A stretch of DNA of 64,000 bases from Benincasa hispida (GCF_009727055.1 NC_052349.1:42781364-42845363), one strand, 5' to 3'; counted from the first letter of the stretch, positions 22,757 to 33,800 are shown. The notes: generated by a model not told the origin, from the letters alone. Translations and numbers: made by a program.

Positions 22757-23747
22757 TTAAGTGTGCATTTTTTTGCCAACTACTTTTTCTAATCCATTAT
22801 TATCAATCCTAACATTGTCGAAATTATTAGGTGTATAAGATACAACGAAATCCCTCTTTGATGTAGCATGAATTGAGGTGCCACTGTCAAGCACCCAACT
22901 ACTCAGTTGTATAGCAAGATTTATAACATCACCGTCAAATAAGATGTAAAAATCTTTGGTGGTTATAGTAATTGTGTCTGCATCACTATCATCGTCATTG
23001 TTCTTTTCCTTGCCTTTATCATTTTTATTGTCCCTTTTAAATTTTCGACAATGCTTTTTTATATATCCTTTCACATGGCTATAATTGCACTTAACATTTG
23101 CAAATTGGCTATTCTTATTTTTGCCTCTATCTTTATTCCTCGGACTTTTACTCTTACTCCTCCATTTTGTTTCAATGATGAGAACATCTGATTGTAAAGA
23201 AGAGCCCTATGACTTTTTTCTTCTCTCCTTGTTCAATACACTGCTTTTTACTAAGTCCATACTTAGTACTCTATTTGGGGTTGAGTTTGATAAGAAACTT
23301 CTAATGTCTCCCACGAGTCCTACAAGGATCCATAACCCATGTATCTCATCCTTAAACCTGATATTCATTCTAGATAACTAATTAATAATATCTTGGAATG
23401 TATTCAAGTGGTCTAACATGGGTGTTCCATCTTGATACTTCAACGCCATTATTAGTTTAATCATAAACATTTTATTATTACCAGTTTTAGGGACACATAT
23501 CGACTCAAGCTTGTTCCACATAGTTAGTGCATGAGTTTCTTCACCAATATAGTTTAAAAAATTATCTTCTACTCAAAGTCTCATAATCCCACATACTTTT
23601 TTATGGCATAAGTTTTATCGGCAGGCTTCTCTTCCGAAAAAACTGGAAGATGCAAATCATCAACATATAAAATATCTTCATCTTTATTTTCCAAACTTAA
23701 TAATTTGACCCATTAAGAGTAACCATCTTAGTTGAATTAGTATCCAT
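22757..23747 (-). pseudogene. Family C Copia gag and protease
   Basis: The gag start is ATG at 23747: MDTNSTKMVTLNGSNY, then KMKDLLYVDDLHLPVF. Both are typical of the N-terminus of Copia gag. The frame breaks several times up to about 23080. The nucleic-acid-binding knuckle reads C-N-Y-S-H-V-K-G-Y-I-K-K-H-C, with Ser in place of the second Cys. The open frame 22757-23074 (105 codons) carries an Asp-rich linker and the aspartic protease motif VLDSGTSIHATSKRDF with the catalytic DSG intact (22880-22888). Confidence 0.82.
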
Positions 23748-23783
23748 ATTCAACACAAGGCAATCACAATTAATTTAACCTTA

Positions 23784-23794
23784 CTCTGATACCA
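23784..23794 (-). promoter_or_regulatory. Primer-binding site of the family C Copia
   Basis: TGGTATCAGAG on the minus strand, three bases after the LTR end TCAACA; complementary to initiator methionine tRNA. Confidence 0.88.
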
Positions 23795-23797
23795 CTT

Positions 23798-24443
23798 TGT
23801 TGAGATAAATAATATATTTTTAGGATCAATTATCCCCTCTTGTGTGAATCTAATAGGAATTTAGTCAACTATGAATAATAATAATAAATCAAGTAAGGAT
23901 ACAAACAATTTTTAATGTGGAAAAACCTCCTCAATGTGAGGAGTAAAAATCACGGGCCAAATTAAAAAATCTCCACTATAATCAACATTAGGTACAAACA
24001 AGTTCTCCCTAATCACAACTAGAGGCATATACAATATGTATCTCAAGATTAAAAATCTCGACAACAAACAACAACAAATAGAGAAGAATAAAATTAGGAA
24101 CATCCCACTTGAAGTGGTAACCAATTACCTATTGTATCTGACTTTAGGTAACTTCAAACGAAATCTCCATCATCCAGATTGAAGACCCTTGTCTCAAGAA
24201 CATGCTCTCAAAATTTCAGCTCAACTGGACTATATATCCATCTCTAAATGGCTGAAGAACATTGCTGGTCGGAATGAGTTTCTTTTCTGCATTTTCTTCT
24301 CACTGTCGTCAAAACAATCCCTTGGTCTGCATGTTGGTTTTCCCAACATAACCGGCTGCTGAAAAAGGGTTTTAATAAAATCTATTTTTGGCGCTAGTGG
24401 GCCTCAATTGTTGGCCTTCACTGGTTTGTGAAATAATCCAACA
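23798..24443 (-). mobile_element. 5' LTR of the family C Copia
   Basis: 646 bp from TGTTGGATTATTTC (high side) to ATCTCAACA next to the PBS. It matches the 3' LTR at 3296-3878. The attgg duplication follows at 24444-24448. The two LTRs have diverged by many substitutions and indels, so the insertion is not recent. Confidence 0.88.
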
Positions 24444-24448
24444 ATTGG

Positions 24449-25010
24449 TTTTTCAACCTTGATTTTAATGTACCATTTAGATCTTGCACACACTCGCCTT
24501 GGTATTGACATCGGAAGAATTGATGTCCGTGAACTCCGAGGCATCTGCCATTTCCTTGCTACCATACGCAAAAATGATGGCATTTGAAGAATTTTATACA
24601 AGGGCCTTGATTTTTTGGGGTTTTTCACGATTTATATATGTATGGTCATAAAATAATGGCCAATTATTTAAAGATTTGAACCTTGAATTGTTCAATACTA
24701 GGAATTGTTGAATTGTTGCTATTGAAAACATACTGGATCCTTTTGCTTAAGGTTCAATTACATCAGTAGCTTGATTCCCATGTTGTGCTTTAGTAAAATA
24801 AATGTCTCAAGGTATCAAATTCAACTTAATTTTGAGATAATTTAATTATAGTAATACTTGGTATTGGAACTTTTGTAAATATAAATTATATCTTTAAGAT
24901 CAAGCAATATGCTTTCATTTAATTAAACTTGGTTAAAGGTCATAAATATCATAAACTTATAAAAGAAAAATTAGCCACATCCATAAGAAGAGATCTAAAT
25001 ACAAGTATTC
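24449..25010. other. Non-coding DNA between the family C Copia and the MULE
   Basis: No clear gene. On the minus strand about 24476-24600 reads through a protein-like stretch, SSNAIIFAYGSKEMADASE and then FTDINSSDVNTKASV, which I cannot assign; it may be a scrap of an exon. The remainder is AT-rich. Confidence 0.4.
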
Positions 25011-26089
25011 TCACATGTAATGGTTAACGAGAAGTATTCCACATTTATCAACATATATCACCTGAGGTAGACTTCCATGTTTAGTGGACCCTTTACAACG
25101 TCTGACATTATGCCCAAACTTCTTACAACTATTGCATTTCATTGATCTATTTCTCTTACCAATTGACGATCCCTTTCTTGGTTTATCTATCTCCCTTCTT
25201 CTTAGCTTATGTGGTCTTCCAGGAGCTCTTTGAAATATGTATGGTTGAATCATTGAATAATTGGTGGATGATCATAAGTTAAGAGTCATTGGTGGGATAT
25301 ATAATAGACTCATAAGTAGCTTTATATGACTCTTTTTCGTAACATTCATCAACATATATCTCAACTGGCATGCATGCATGGTAATCCTGTAAGGTCCCGC
25401 TTTCTACATGAACATGTTTTAGCATCCAAGTTCACGCTAAACTTTTTCCACCCATCTTCAAATATAGTAAAGTTAAACACCTCACAAATGTTATCAACAA
25501 AGGTGTCACACTTACTATAGCTAGTGAACGCATGCTTGCTCCAAAAACTTGGATATCACATAACCATTTATGAGCTCTTTCATCTACCTTTTTCATTGCC
25601 TCCATTTGCCTTTCCCATTGTTTTTTATAGGTGACATTCACCACTCGCCACACATTATATCCTTTATTTGCTTTCCTGGAAACTTGTTTCACATCTTGCC
25701 GTAAATATGTCGAACACAAAATCGTTGATCCACGCCTGGAATCATGTGCACAATTCTTTAGTTTTAGCTTCAACCACCAAGAAAGCAAGTGGAAAATATT
25801 AGTCATCTGCATCTCTTCCATCAGCAAACATAAGTAACCCTCCATAAGGACCTTTCAAGTGACAAACATCTAAGCCTATTAAGGGTCTACACCCTTTTAA
25901 GAATCCTTTCTTCCATCCATCCATGCAATTATAAAGACGTTGAAATGTGTGGATGGTTCTTCTAATTGGTGTACCTTCAATTTCATCATGCTTGTGATTT
26001 ACAGTTAGATTTAATTGAGCTATAGTGCCAGGATTTGATTTAAGCAAGTCCTTATAATATTTCTGTGAGAGTTTTGAACATAACTTATA

Positions 26090-26830
26090 TGGCCAAACGG
26101 AACACAAACAATCAGTAGAATAAATCAAAAGCAATAAAGAACAAACCCCAAGATATATAGTGGTTCGACCAGTTTGGTCTACATCCATTTTGAGGACTAG
26201 TTTGAATTAATTTTATTATAAGCATGAGGAATTTCAAATTACAGAGCCGTCCATAACCCGAAATCACCTTTCCCATCAAATTTAACAACTTCGAACCATG
26301 TAGACATCGAAGCCATCTATCAAATTAATTCCAACAAAGAATTCTCTTGAACAAAAAATATGGCAGCACAGTACCACACACCCTCCTTGGATCGAATGGA
26401 GCTCTGATACCACTAGTGGTTCGACCAGTTTGGTCTACATCCACTTTGGGAACCAGCTTGAATTAATTTTATTATGAGCAATGAGGAATTTACAGTTACA
26501 GATAATCAACAATAATCACCAATCTATAATTTGATACCACTTGTTGGGAATGCGAGTCCTATATTCGTTAGATAAGAGGAGAATCATGGGTATATAAGTG
26601 AGGGTGACTATCTCCATTGATATGAGGCCTTTTGGGTGAAACAAAAAACAAAACTATGAGGGTTTATGTCCAAAGTGGACAATATCATACCATCATGGAG
26701 ATAGTTTGAGGGTCTTGTCCCTATCAATTCCCATAATCTACTATATTGTTCTTTATGAGAACCTTACACAATATCTAACGCCTTTTGTTTTTCTCTTCTT
26801 GCTTAGTTTCTTGAAATTTGTACTAAATAC
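26090..26830 (-). mobile_element. Small LTR/TRIM-like insertion in the MULE
   Basis: It interrupts the transposase between its N-terminal and catalytic parts. On the minus strand LTR-like DNA ends ...CCCAACA at 26543 and is followed by TGGTATCAAA (26532-26541), a PBS. A second PBS-like TGGTATCAGAGC is at 26402-26413. A stretch of about 90 bp with gtggttcgaccagtttggtc is repeated directly at about 26156-26245 and 26417-26505. The gcgagtcctatattcg and ggccttttgggtgaaac phrases are typical of small plant LTR elements. Exact borders are not resolved. Confidence 0.5.
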
Positions 26831-26870
26831 TTTCTTCTTACTTTATATTCTTTCTTCTTACTTTATATTC
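26831..26870. repeat. Perfect 20-bp tandem duplication
   Basis: Two identical 20-bp units (26831-26850 and 26851-26870), each tttcttctta + ctttatattc, at the edge of the broken MULE N-terminal frame. Likely a slippage event. Confidence 0.9.
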
Positions 26871-27335
26871 AATAGAAACTAATCTGATTTCCAACCGGTT
26901 GCTTCCTCACCTCATCAACAATGTGTGTATTCAACCACTTCGATGAAAGTCTTTGGTGCTTAAACGATCTACTACATGTATACCCATGTACAAAAGTTTT
27001 CAATTGGAAAGTCCTTTCTTTTTGCATAGAGCAATAAGACACCCACTTGCAACCCTCCACACACTTTGCTCTTACCCATATCTTGTCATTTTTCACAAAT
27101 TTGACATTCCATCTTCCTCTCACAGCATAATCATTTACAAGCTCTTTAAACTCATTCAGTGAATTAAATAACATGCCTCATTTAAGTTTCAATGATTCTT
27201 CATTCCCACATCTCTTAAATGGTAGGTACTTTACCTTACGATAATTACCATTTGAATCTGATGAGTCCTGTATGATTAAAGTTCGTTAGAAAGCACTTCA
27301 ACATCAGACTCTATTTCCTCATTTTCCTTATAATT

Positions 27336-28171
27336 TGTCGTGGTTTATTGTTAGCCTAATACATTTTGGCCCTTTATTAGATTGAGTGGGCTTGTCTTAT
27401 TTCAGCACATTAATTTGACTTCTAATTGGGTTTGGTATACTCTTTGTAGTCTGTAGGGAAAGAGTGTTGTTATTGTTGTTTTTTAGGCCCATCTTAAAGC
27501 TGTTTGTGAATGAACTGGAAGAAGAATACTCTTCCACTAAATTTGTTACAGAGGCAGCACGGGATTGGTTGCTTGGTTGAGGTATGTCACCTGAATTCAT
27601 TTCTCCTTCCAGGGATTTTATCGTGCGTGAAGTGGTCCCAGTTGAAGTGTTTCCCCTGATGTAATTAAATTGCTGGTTGTGCAAACATTCAGGGGAGCAT
27701 TGAGTAAGCGAATATGCTTGCATCGAGTGAGCGAGTAAGCATGCATCGCGGAAGCGAGTAAGCTTGCATCAAGTAATCGAGTAAGCTTGTAAGCGTGAAG
27801 CTTTCAGGTGAACAATGAGCAATGAGTAATTGAATAAGCAAGCGATCAAGCATCGAGTAAGATGCTATCAAGGATTGGGTATGACTACACAAACTCTAAA
27901 ACACTGGCTATTTAAGTGTTTTCTTCTTGTTGTTATGAGAAAGAACTTTGTATTTCCTCTTCCAAAAGAAATTCCTCTGTATTCCTATTATTAATATCAG
28001 TAAAGAAGATTGACAGACCTTTCATAGTGGATGTAAATCTCACCCTGAGATTGAACCACTATAATTTTTGTGTTGTTTGTTATTTCTTCTCTTCTTCTTT
28101 TATTTTCATACGAGTACTTTCACTGTTACATCACTGAGTTGAATCGTTAGTTAGTATAGCTCAGGTCAACA
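27336..28171 (+). mobile_element. 5' LTR of family T (Tork-like Copia)
   Basis: 836 bp from TGTCGTGGTTTATTG to CAGGTCAACA, followed by a PBS. It aligns with 63408-64000 through the gactc/cttctaattggg, gtagtctgtagggaaagagt and tgttattgttgttttttt stretches. It is inserted directly beside the MULE N-terminal frame; the preceding pentamer is taatt. The far end of the element lies beyond the window, so the duplication cannot be checked. Confidence 0.88.
27700..27870. repeat. CGAGTAAGC word array in family T LTR
   Basis: Words such as catcgagtaagcgagtaagc, gcttgcatc and gagtaatcgag recur about ten times. The 3' LTR carries a longer version at 63770-63985, so copy number differs between the two LTRs. 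Confidence 0.75.
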
Positions 28172-28174
28172 GTT

Positions 28175-28191
28175 TGGTATCAGAGCTTTCA
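28175..28191 (+). promoter_or_regulatory. Primer-binding site of family T
   Basis: TGGTATCAGAGCTTTCA three bases after the LTR end; complementary to initiator methionine tRNA. Confidence 0.9.
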
Positions 28192-28199
28192 ATACTCAG

Positions 28200-28981
28200 A
28201 TGCCTAGAGAGAAGTTGAAACTGGAGCCCATGACAATTAAGTTTTAGATCGAGAGATTCGATGGAAAGGGCGATTTCGCTCTGTAGTAAAAGAAGATGAA
28301 TGTTGTGCTTGTTCAATAGAAAGTGGCAAAAGCTCTGGATGAGCAGATAGACCTGTCGACAATCATGAAGCTAGAAGAAATTATTAAAATGAAGGAAATA
28401 ACCTACAGCACTATCAATTTGTATCCTGCAGACAACGTTTTGAGACAGGTGAATGATGCAAATACCGTAGTCGAGGTATGGAAACAACTTGATGCAATTT
28501 ATTTGACAAAATCACTCACTAATAAACTGTATATCAAGGAAATGTTCTTTGTTTTAAAATGGATCCCACTAAAGATCTAGAATATAATCTAGATGAGTAT
28601 AATCGAGTTTTGTTGGATCTTAGTAATATTGGTGAAACTATGTCAGATGAGAATAGGGCTATAATATTGTTGAATTCTCTGTTTGATTCTTATAATGAAG
28701 CTAAAATGACTATTAAGTATGGCAGGGACAATCTCACGATGTACATTGTGTTAAATGCCTTAAGATCAAGAGACTTAGAACTAAGAAAGGCTAAAGGAAA
28801 AGAACATGAAGCCTTGATGACAAGGGGAAGGTTAGAGAAGAAATCCAACAAAAATTCAAACCGTGGTAGATCAAAGTCTAAAAGAAAAGTGAAGAAGCGC
28901 TTTTATGGCCATAAGGAAGATCACATTAGGATGAATTGTTTTGAGTTGAAAAATAAAAGGAAAAATGAAAATAGAAAATAA
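28200..28981 (+). pseudogene. Family T (Tork-like) Copia gag
   Basis: It starts at the ATG at 28200 (MPREKLKLEPMTIKF) nine bases after the PBS, then stops early. FERFDGKGDF-type residues follow with three stop codons at former Trp/Glu positions. The frame 28323-28580 (KVAKALDEQIDLSTIMKLEE... VVEVWKQLDAIYLTKSLTNK) shifts near 28560 to 28559-28981 (YNRVLLDLSNIGETMSDENR, then NALRSRDLELRKAKGKE). The zinc knuckle has lost two of three Cys: R-F-Y-G-H-K-E-D-H-I-R-M-N-C. The element cannot package RNA itself. Confidence 0.85.
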
Positions 28982-29107
28982 GATGATACTTAAAATGTCA
29001 ATGTGACAGAGAACTACCAAGAAGCTGAAGTTCTCACTATTTCGGATGGCAAGTTCAAATCAGAATGGATTCTTGACTTCGAATGTTCTTTTCATATGAG
29101 TCCAAAC
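28982..29107 (+). pseudogene. Family T protease start, cut by the E2 LTR
   Basis: NVNVTENYQEAEVL is followed by SEWILDFECSFHMSPN, the start of the Copia aspartic protease. The family motif is LDSGCSFHM; here the catalytic DSG has become DFE. The reading ends at 29107 where the LTR of element E2 begins. The element resumes only at about 62064 in RT. Confidence 0.82.
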
Positions 29108-31324
29108 TGAAGAAAATCGGATTCGAGATTTTCATGAGCAGCGGAAAAAAGATTATTCCAAATCACAATCATGAATGAACAATACATTTATAGTCGACTT
29201 CAAACAAGTAGTTATGCAATTAATACATAAATTACAGCATGAATAACTACAAATGCACAAAGAGAAAACTCTATGACATTTAAAGATGCCTCTTCATGCT
29301 CCTTTGCGCATGATCGCTCGAACAACGGCAACCTCAAATGCCTGATCTACACGACCGCAACATAGCACGAACACTTTGTGCTCGTCCTCAACGATCATCT
29401 CGACCACAAACTCCTCAACAACAACACAAACAGCCTCCACAACACCTCGACGGTGTCGAGTTGAGTATGACACCACCAACAAGGAGACTTTGGTATTCTC
29501 GGTGTGAGAATCCAGAGGGTGGGCTCTGTTCGAACATGGAATGAGGTAAATGAAGGAAAAAACACCGATCGTGTATACAACTGGACAAGTGGGAGATGGC
29601 GGAGACATATCATATAGGTCGATGCGCAATCGTTTAGATAAAACTAAGTGATCGTCTAGCAAAAGCTATACGATTGTTTAGCTCATCGTTTAGTTCGGTT
29701 TGTCGCGTACAGACACTATACGATCGTTTACTTTGGGCAAGCGATCGTCTAGTAAAAGCTATGCGATCGTTTAGTAAATACTGTACGATCATTTAGCTCG
29801 CCACTGCACGATTGTTTAGCTAGCTCAAGCTGTTGTTTAGTAAATCTATATTTACTCGACGACTCCGTGAGATCCTTTTTTTTCGCCGAGAGAAATCTAA
29901 AAAATTTTATGAAAACTTTTCAATAGTTTGTAAATCTTATTAAAATTAGGAAAACCATTTTTCTTTTATCTCATGGTTACCATGAAAATCCAATAACCAC
30001 CCACTCAATTGGTTATTAAAGAAAAATAATTAATTATCCAATAATTAATATTATTATAAATATAAATGATAACTAACTTATCATACTATATTTATAACTT
30101 ATAATTTTAATATCTTATCTCATAAAATATATAAACCATAGTTCTTTTTCTATTCCGTGGTACTTAACGTAAATCTCATTTACATTAATCCTCCACTAGA
30201 TGTATCTCATACATCATATCGATTATATCATATATAATCAAAATACCTCTTTTTAATTTGAACATTTCAAATCAACACCAAGAACTGATCCTCAACGGAA
30301 TCCATTGAGCTACCAAAGGGACCTTATGGACCTGTAGCTCGAAGCTCCAACGGTACGTGAATAACTGACTAAACTCTTTAGTCATGGGATCCACCATCCG
30401 TTAACTGCCAGATACTCCATTAAAGGCCGACAGCGGAACTCTCCTTATCACAAATATATTATGTGTCCATCTTAACCAATTAGTAGGGTGACAACCATTC
30501 ACAGGTCGCTCTTACGTACAGTTTGGCCAATAACCGTTATGCCCCTATAGTTACATCTGTCTCCTTAAGTACCACTGATACCTCTAATGAACATAAGTCA
30601 TAGTCCTACTATGACTGAGTCTTATCTTTCAAAGAGAAGCTGTGGCCACTATGTTCAAGCCGCGGAATCAGCTCTTAAGGGAGCAATCTCTTTGCTTATC
30701 CCTGCTTCGGGAAAGGAGTGAATTTCATCTTATGGATTGAGTTCCCAACTCCCAGATCAGACAAGTCCCTAAAAAGGCAGGCATGTTGAGTTGGCAATCT
30801 CGCCACTCTCACCCATACTAATCAAAGAACCGCCCTCAAAGGCAGAAGTTCTCCAAACACTCAGGATTGAGGTTGTGTCACCTATAATCGTTTAGGTGAG
30901 TTGTAATTCTCTAGTATCAACGGTGTTTTATACAGAGTCTAATCATCTTGTGGTTTAGGTCTTATACAAACTCTTTGTATAGGACACCTCACTTGCACGT
31001 TTCCACATGAATGGTTAGGATCTAACATCTGTAGTTGTTTATAACACTTGCAAACCTCTACAGAGCGGGTTGTATCCGTAATGTCACCAAGATCAGGTAT
31101 CCCACCTTAATCCTTCTACTACAAACATATTTAGGTTATCACTTAAGGCATGATCCACTTGTATATCACATATACATGCTTAAGTTCAAAAAAGATAACC
31201 AATGAGCTTTGTTTATTGGATATGAGTAAATGCCAGAATTAAATAACACTTATTTTATTCATTAAACAATGTGTATCTTTACAAAACAATGAGACTCTGG
31301 AGAATTAGGACACCAATCCCAACA
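29108..31324 (-). mobile_element. 3' LTR of family A element E2
   Basis: 2217 bp with the low end TGAAGAAAATCGG and high end ACCAATCCCAACA, next to a polypurine tract on the high side. It matches the truncated 5' LTR at 36558-37784 (tcgagatt-catgagcag, caatcatgaatgaacaatac). It contains a CGATCG array (29570-29850) and the gggatccaccatccgttaac and ggtggagcttc-type landmarks of family A. It interrupts the family T protease. Confidence 0.87.
29570..29850. repeat. CGATCG array in the E2 3' LTR
   Basis: About eight words such as ctatacgattgtttag, actatacgatcgtttac, atgcgatcgtttag and gtacgatcatttagc at 20-35 bp spacing. The 5' LTR copy has the second half only (36765-36900); 29300-29720 has no counterpart there. 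Confidence 0.8.
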
Positions 31325-31340
31325 ATCTTCCACTTGTCCT
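31325..31340 (-). promoter_or_regulatory. Polypurine tract of E2
   Basis: AGGACAAGTGGAAGAT on the minus strand immediately before TGTTGGGATTGG, the LTR start. Confidence 0.8.
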
Positions 31341-31430
31341 AATGACTCGGGAGACTAATGTACAATACAATATAAAAATGTACAATATACAATAAACTAG
31401 GGCATACCCTAGTATCATCTTCCACTTGCC

Positions 31431-31967
31431 CTAGACAAGATGTCGCACATCCTGCAGACCCAGACTCTCTAGGTGACCCTCGAACAGTTTAGCCGTGAGG
31501 GCCTTTGTAAAGGGATCGACAACGTTGTGCTCTGATGCGATCATTTTGACTATCACATCACCGTGATGCACAATCTCCCTGATTAAGTGATATTTTCGTT
31601 CTATGTGCTTACCCCGACGAGGACTCCGAGCCTCCTTCGAATTTTCCATAGCACCCCTGTTATCACAATACATTGTGATAGGCAAATCCATATTTGGAAC
31701 AACTTCCAAATCTGAAAGGAACTTCTTTAGCCAAACATCCTCTTTAGCTACTTCACAAGCCGCTACGTATTCGGCTTCCATAGTGGAGTTCGCAATGCAT
31801 CCTTGCTTGACGTCCATTTGCCATATTTCATAATCATAAAATATGGCTATGGACAGGAGAATCCTAATAGACTTCAACATGACAACAGGTGAGAAAGTTT
31901 CCTCATAGTCAACTCCCTCAACCTGGGTATAACCCTTTGCCACGAGTCTAGCCTTAAAGGTTTGCAC
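31431..31967 (-). pseudogene. E2 Copia RT-RNase H fusion left by an in-frame deletion
   Basis: An open frame of 178 codons. Residues 1-54 are the RT N-terminus ([44 protein letters not shown]). The next residue enters the RNase H domain ([72 protein letters not shown]). The palm with the YVDD box, about 230 residues in relatives such as 51320-52072, is gone without a frameshift. RNase H residues (the MEAEY Glu and YCDN Asp) remain. RT activity is impossible. Confidence 0.85.
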
Positions 31968-33140
31968 CTTTCCATCTACATCTCTCTTTCGCTTATAGAT
32001 CCACTTACACCGGTCTTACCTCATCAGGTGGATCAACAAGCTCCCAGACGTTATTGAAGTACATAGACTCCATTTCCTGGTTCATGTGTTTAACCCGTTC
32101 ATCTTTGTCAACATCCTTCATTGTTTTCTTAAAAGACAACGGATCCTCGACCCCATCATTCGTAATGACGTTTTGGGCTTCAGTCAAACCCATATAGCGA
32201 TCCGGTGGGTTTATAACCCTCCCATTACGTCGAGGTAGTCTCAACTCTTGAGCTGGTTGAATAGACATCCCGACCTTAACAACTTTTGTAGACTTATCGG
32301 CCTGTTCAACAACTCTTGTTGAACCCTCAACAGTTTCAATCGCACTTGATATCTCACGTAAAATGAGCTTACTTCGTGGCTTATGATACTTTATGTGGTC
32401 TTCTTCCTAAAAGATAGCATTAGTGGAAATAAACACTTTGTTCTCACTCGGATCATAGAAGTATCCACCTCTCGTTTCCTTGGGGTAGCCTACAAAGAGA
32501 CAAACCTTCGAACGTAGTTCCAACTTCTTTGGGTTAGTCACAAGCACATGGTCGGATAGCCCCTTATCCTGAAGTAGCATAAACTACCTTTATAGCCTCT
32601 TCATAACTCAAAAGATGTTTCAGAAACACTTTTCAAGGAACGTTGTTCAGGATATAACATGCAGTCTGCACTACATAACTCCACAACAAGTCTGGAAGAT
32701 GAGCATAACTCATCATAGACCGAACCATGTCCAACAAGGTTTTGTTTCTCCTTTCTGATACACCATGCTGCTAAGGTGTACCAGGGGCTGAGAGTTTGGA
32801 TCCAATCCCATGTTCTATCATATAGTTCTGGAATTGGAGGTCCATATACTCTCCACCACGATCAGATCGTAGTATTTTTATCTTCTTACCTAACAAGTTT
32901 TCAACTTAGCCTTATACTCCTTAAACTTGTCAAGGCTTCAGATTTACGTTGCATTAGGAAGAGATACCCAAACCTTGAATAATCATCTATGAATGAGATG
33001 AAATATTCACCGACCTCGAGCTCTAACATTCAACGGTGAAATATTCACCCACCTCGAGCTCTAACATTCAACGAACCATAGAGGTCTGAATGTACAAACT
33101 CCAAGGCTTCCTTGGCTCTGTAACCTTTTCTAGTAAAAGG
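31968..33140 (-). pseudogene. E2 Copia integrase core, linker and RT start
   Basis: The open frame 32005-32268 carries PRRNGRVINPPDRYMGLTEA and GVEDPLSFKKTMKDVDKDE, the linker before RT. Upstream pieces give KKLELRSKVCLFVGYPKETR, YFYDPSENKVF and the integrase core FISFIDDYSRFGY (about 32960). The integrase frame is broken by shifts and by a 38-bp tandem duplication at 33000-33075. Relatives are 42443-43440, 52282-53268 and 53293-53793. Confidence 0.8.
33000..33075. repeat. 38-bp tandem duplication in E2 integrase
   Basis: Units 33000-33037 and 33038-33075 differ at few positions; each reads gaaatattcac, then cacctcgagctctaacattc. The duplication adds 38 bp, not a multiple of three, so it shifts the integrase frame. 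Confidence 0.9.
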
Positions 33141-33800
33141 TCATTTGGTCATCTTGCCTTCGAGGCATGATTCACATACCAACAAGGAGTTTTCTTCTAA
33201 ACTCTTTAGAAGTCCACTTTGCACCAACTTCTCGATCCTATTGAGGTTGATGTGACCAAACTTTAGATGCCAAAGATGGGCATTTTCCTTTGGAGAAACC
33301 TTTGGTCTTTTAGCTGTTGTTGTCGTACTGAACATTTCAGTACAAGGCTTTTACAACTAACAGCCTTAGTACATATAAGTTATTTTCTATTGAGCCATAA
33401 CCAATCTCCATTCCATTCTTGGAAATAAACACTTTATTCTCAGAAAAAGAAGACAGTATAGCCTTATTCAATGAGACGAGAAACCGAGGTTAAGTTCCTC
33501 TTAATATGAGGAACTACAAAAATATTATCCAGTAACAAATAACGTTTCTTGTCAACAAATAACTTCAGCCTGCCTACAGCAACAACTGAAACAACCTCAC
33601 CAGTACCGACTCGAAGAGTCATCTCTCTCTATGGCAACGTTTACCAGGAACTAAATTCTTGGTAAGAGGAACTGACATGATTGGTAGCACCTGAATCTAG
33701 GATCCAGGCAGAATCATCATTCTCTACCAGACACGTCTCTAAGACAAATAAATCATATTTACTATCTTGTCTCCTCTTTTGGAGAGTAGTGCGATCGAGG
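33141..33800 (-). pseudogene. E2 Copia pre-integrase zinc finger and protease
   Basis: The open frame 33141-33335 contains LWHLKFGHINLNRIEKLVQS and LLVCESCLEGKMTK, the HHCC pre-integrase finger. Before it, in broken frames, ENDDSAWILDSGATNHV gives the aspartic protease with DSG intact (33689-33697), and the core continues with VGTGEVVSVVAVGRL. Gag, which should precede, is missing: leader-like DNA begins at about 33800. Confidence 0.8.

Larger units (their letters stand above)
3291..24448 (-). mobile_element. Family C Ty1/Copia element, whole span including target duplications
   Basis: A minus-strand Copia element whose ends are both in the window. The 5-bp duplication attgg lies at 3291-3295 and again at 24444-24448. 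The 5' LTR is 23798-24443, PBS 23784-23794, then gag, protease, integrase and RT/RNase H in that order on the minus strand. The polypurine tract is 3879-3891 and the 3' LTR 3296-3878. Four later insertions (4489-6568, 7422-15393, 15839 to about 19585, 19647-22064) spread about 5 kb of Copia sequence over 21 kb. The coding parts are full of stops and frameshifts, and the stretch between integrase and RT is missing, so the element is dead. Confidence 0.85.
25011..27330 (-). pseudogene. Mutator-like (MULE/MuDR) transposase, broken
   Basis: Minus-strand pieces in the family order. About 27330-26869 is the N-terminal MuDR domain (FKELVNDYAVRGRWNVKF, then the WVRAKCVEGCKWV and HTC-like YTCSRSFKHQRLSSKWL stretches). 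At 26080-25440 is the MULE catalytic region, with RLYNCMDGWKKGF and IGLDVCHLKGPYGG carrying the first DDE Asp. At about 25430-25370 is a SWIM zinc finger (CSC...CMH). At about 25142-25100 is a CCHC knuckle (C-x2-C-x4-H-x4-C) after RAPGRPHKLRRR. Frameshifts and stops separate the parts, and a small LTR insertion lies at about 26090-26868. It would bind terminal inverted repeats and cut DNA; no TIR is recognised here. Confidence 0.83.

Noticed and set aside
27689..27892. Minus-strand frames with repeated LTRSLDA-like peptides
   Set aside because: Antisense of the CGAGTAAGC array in the family T LTR.
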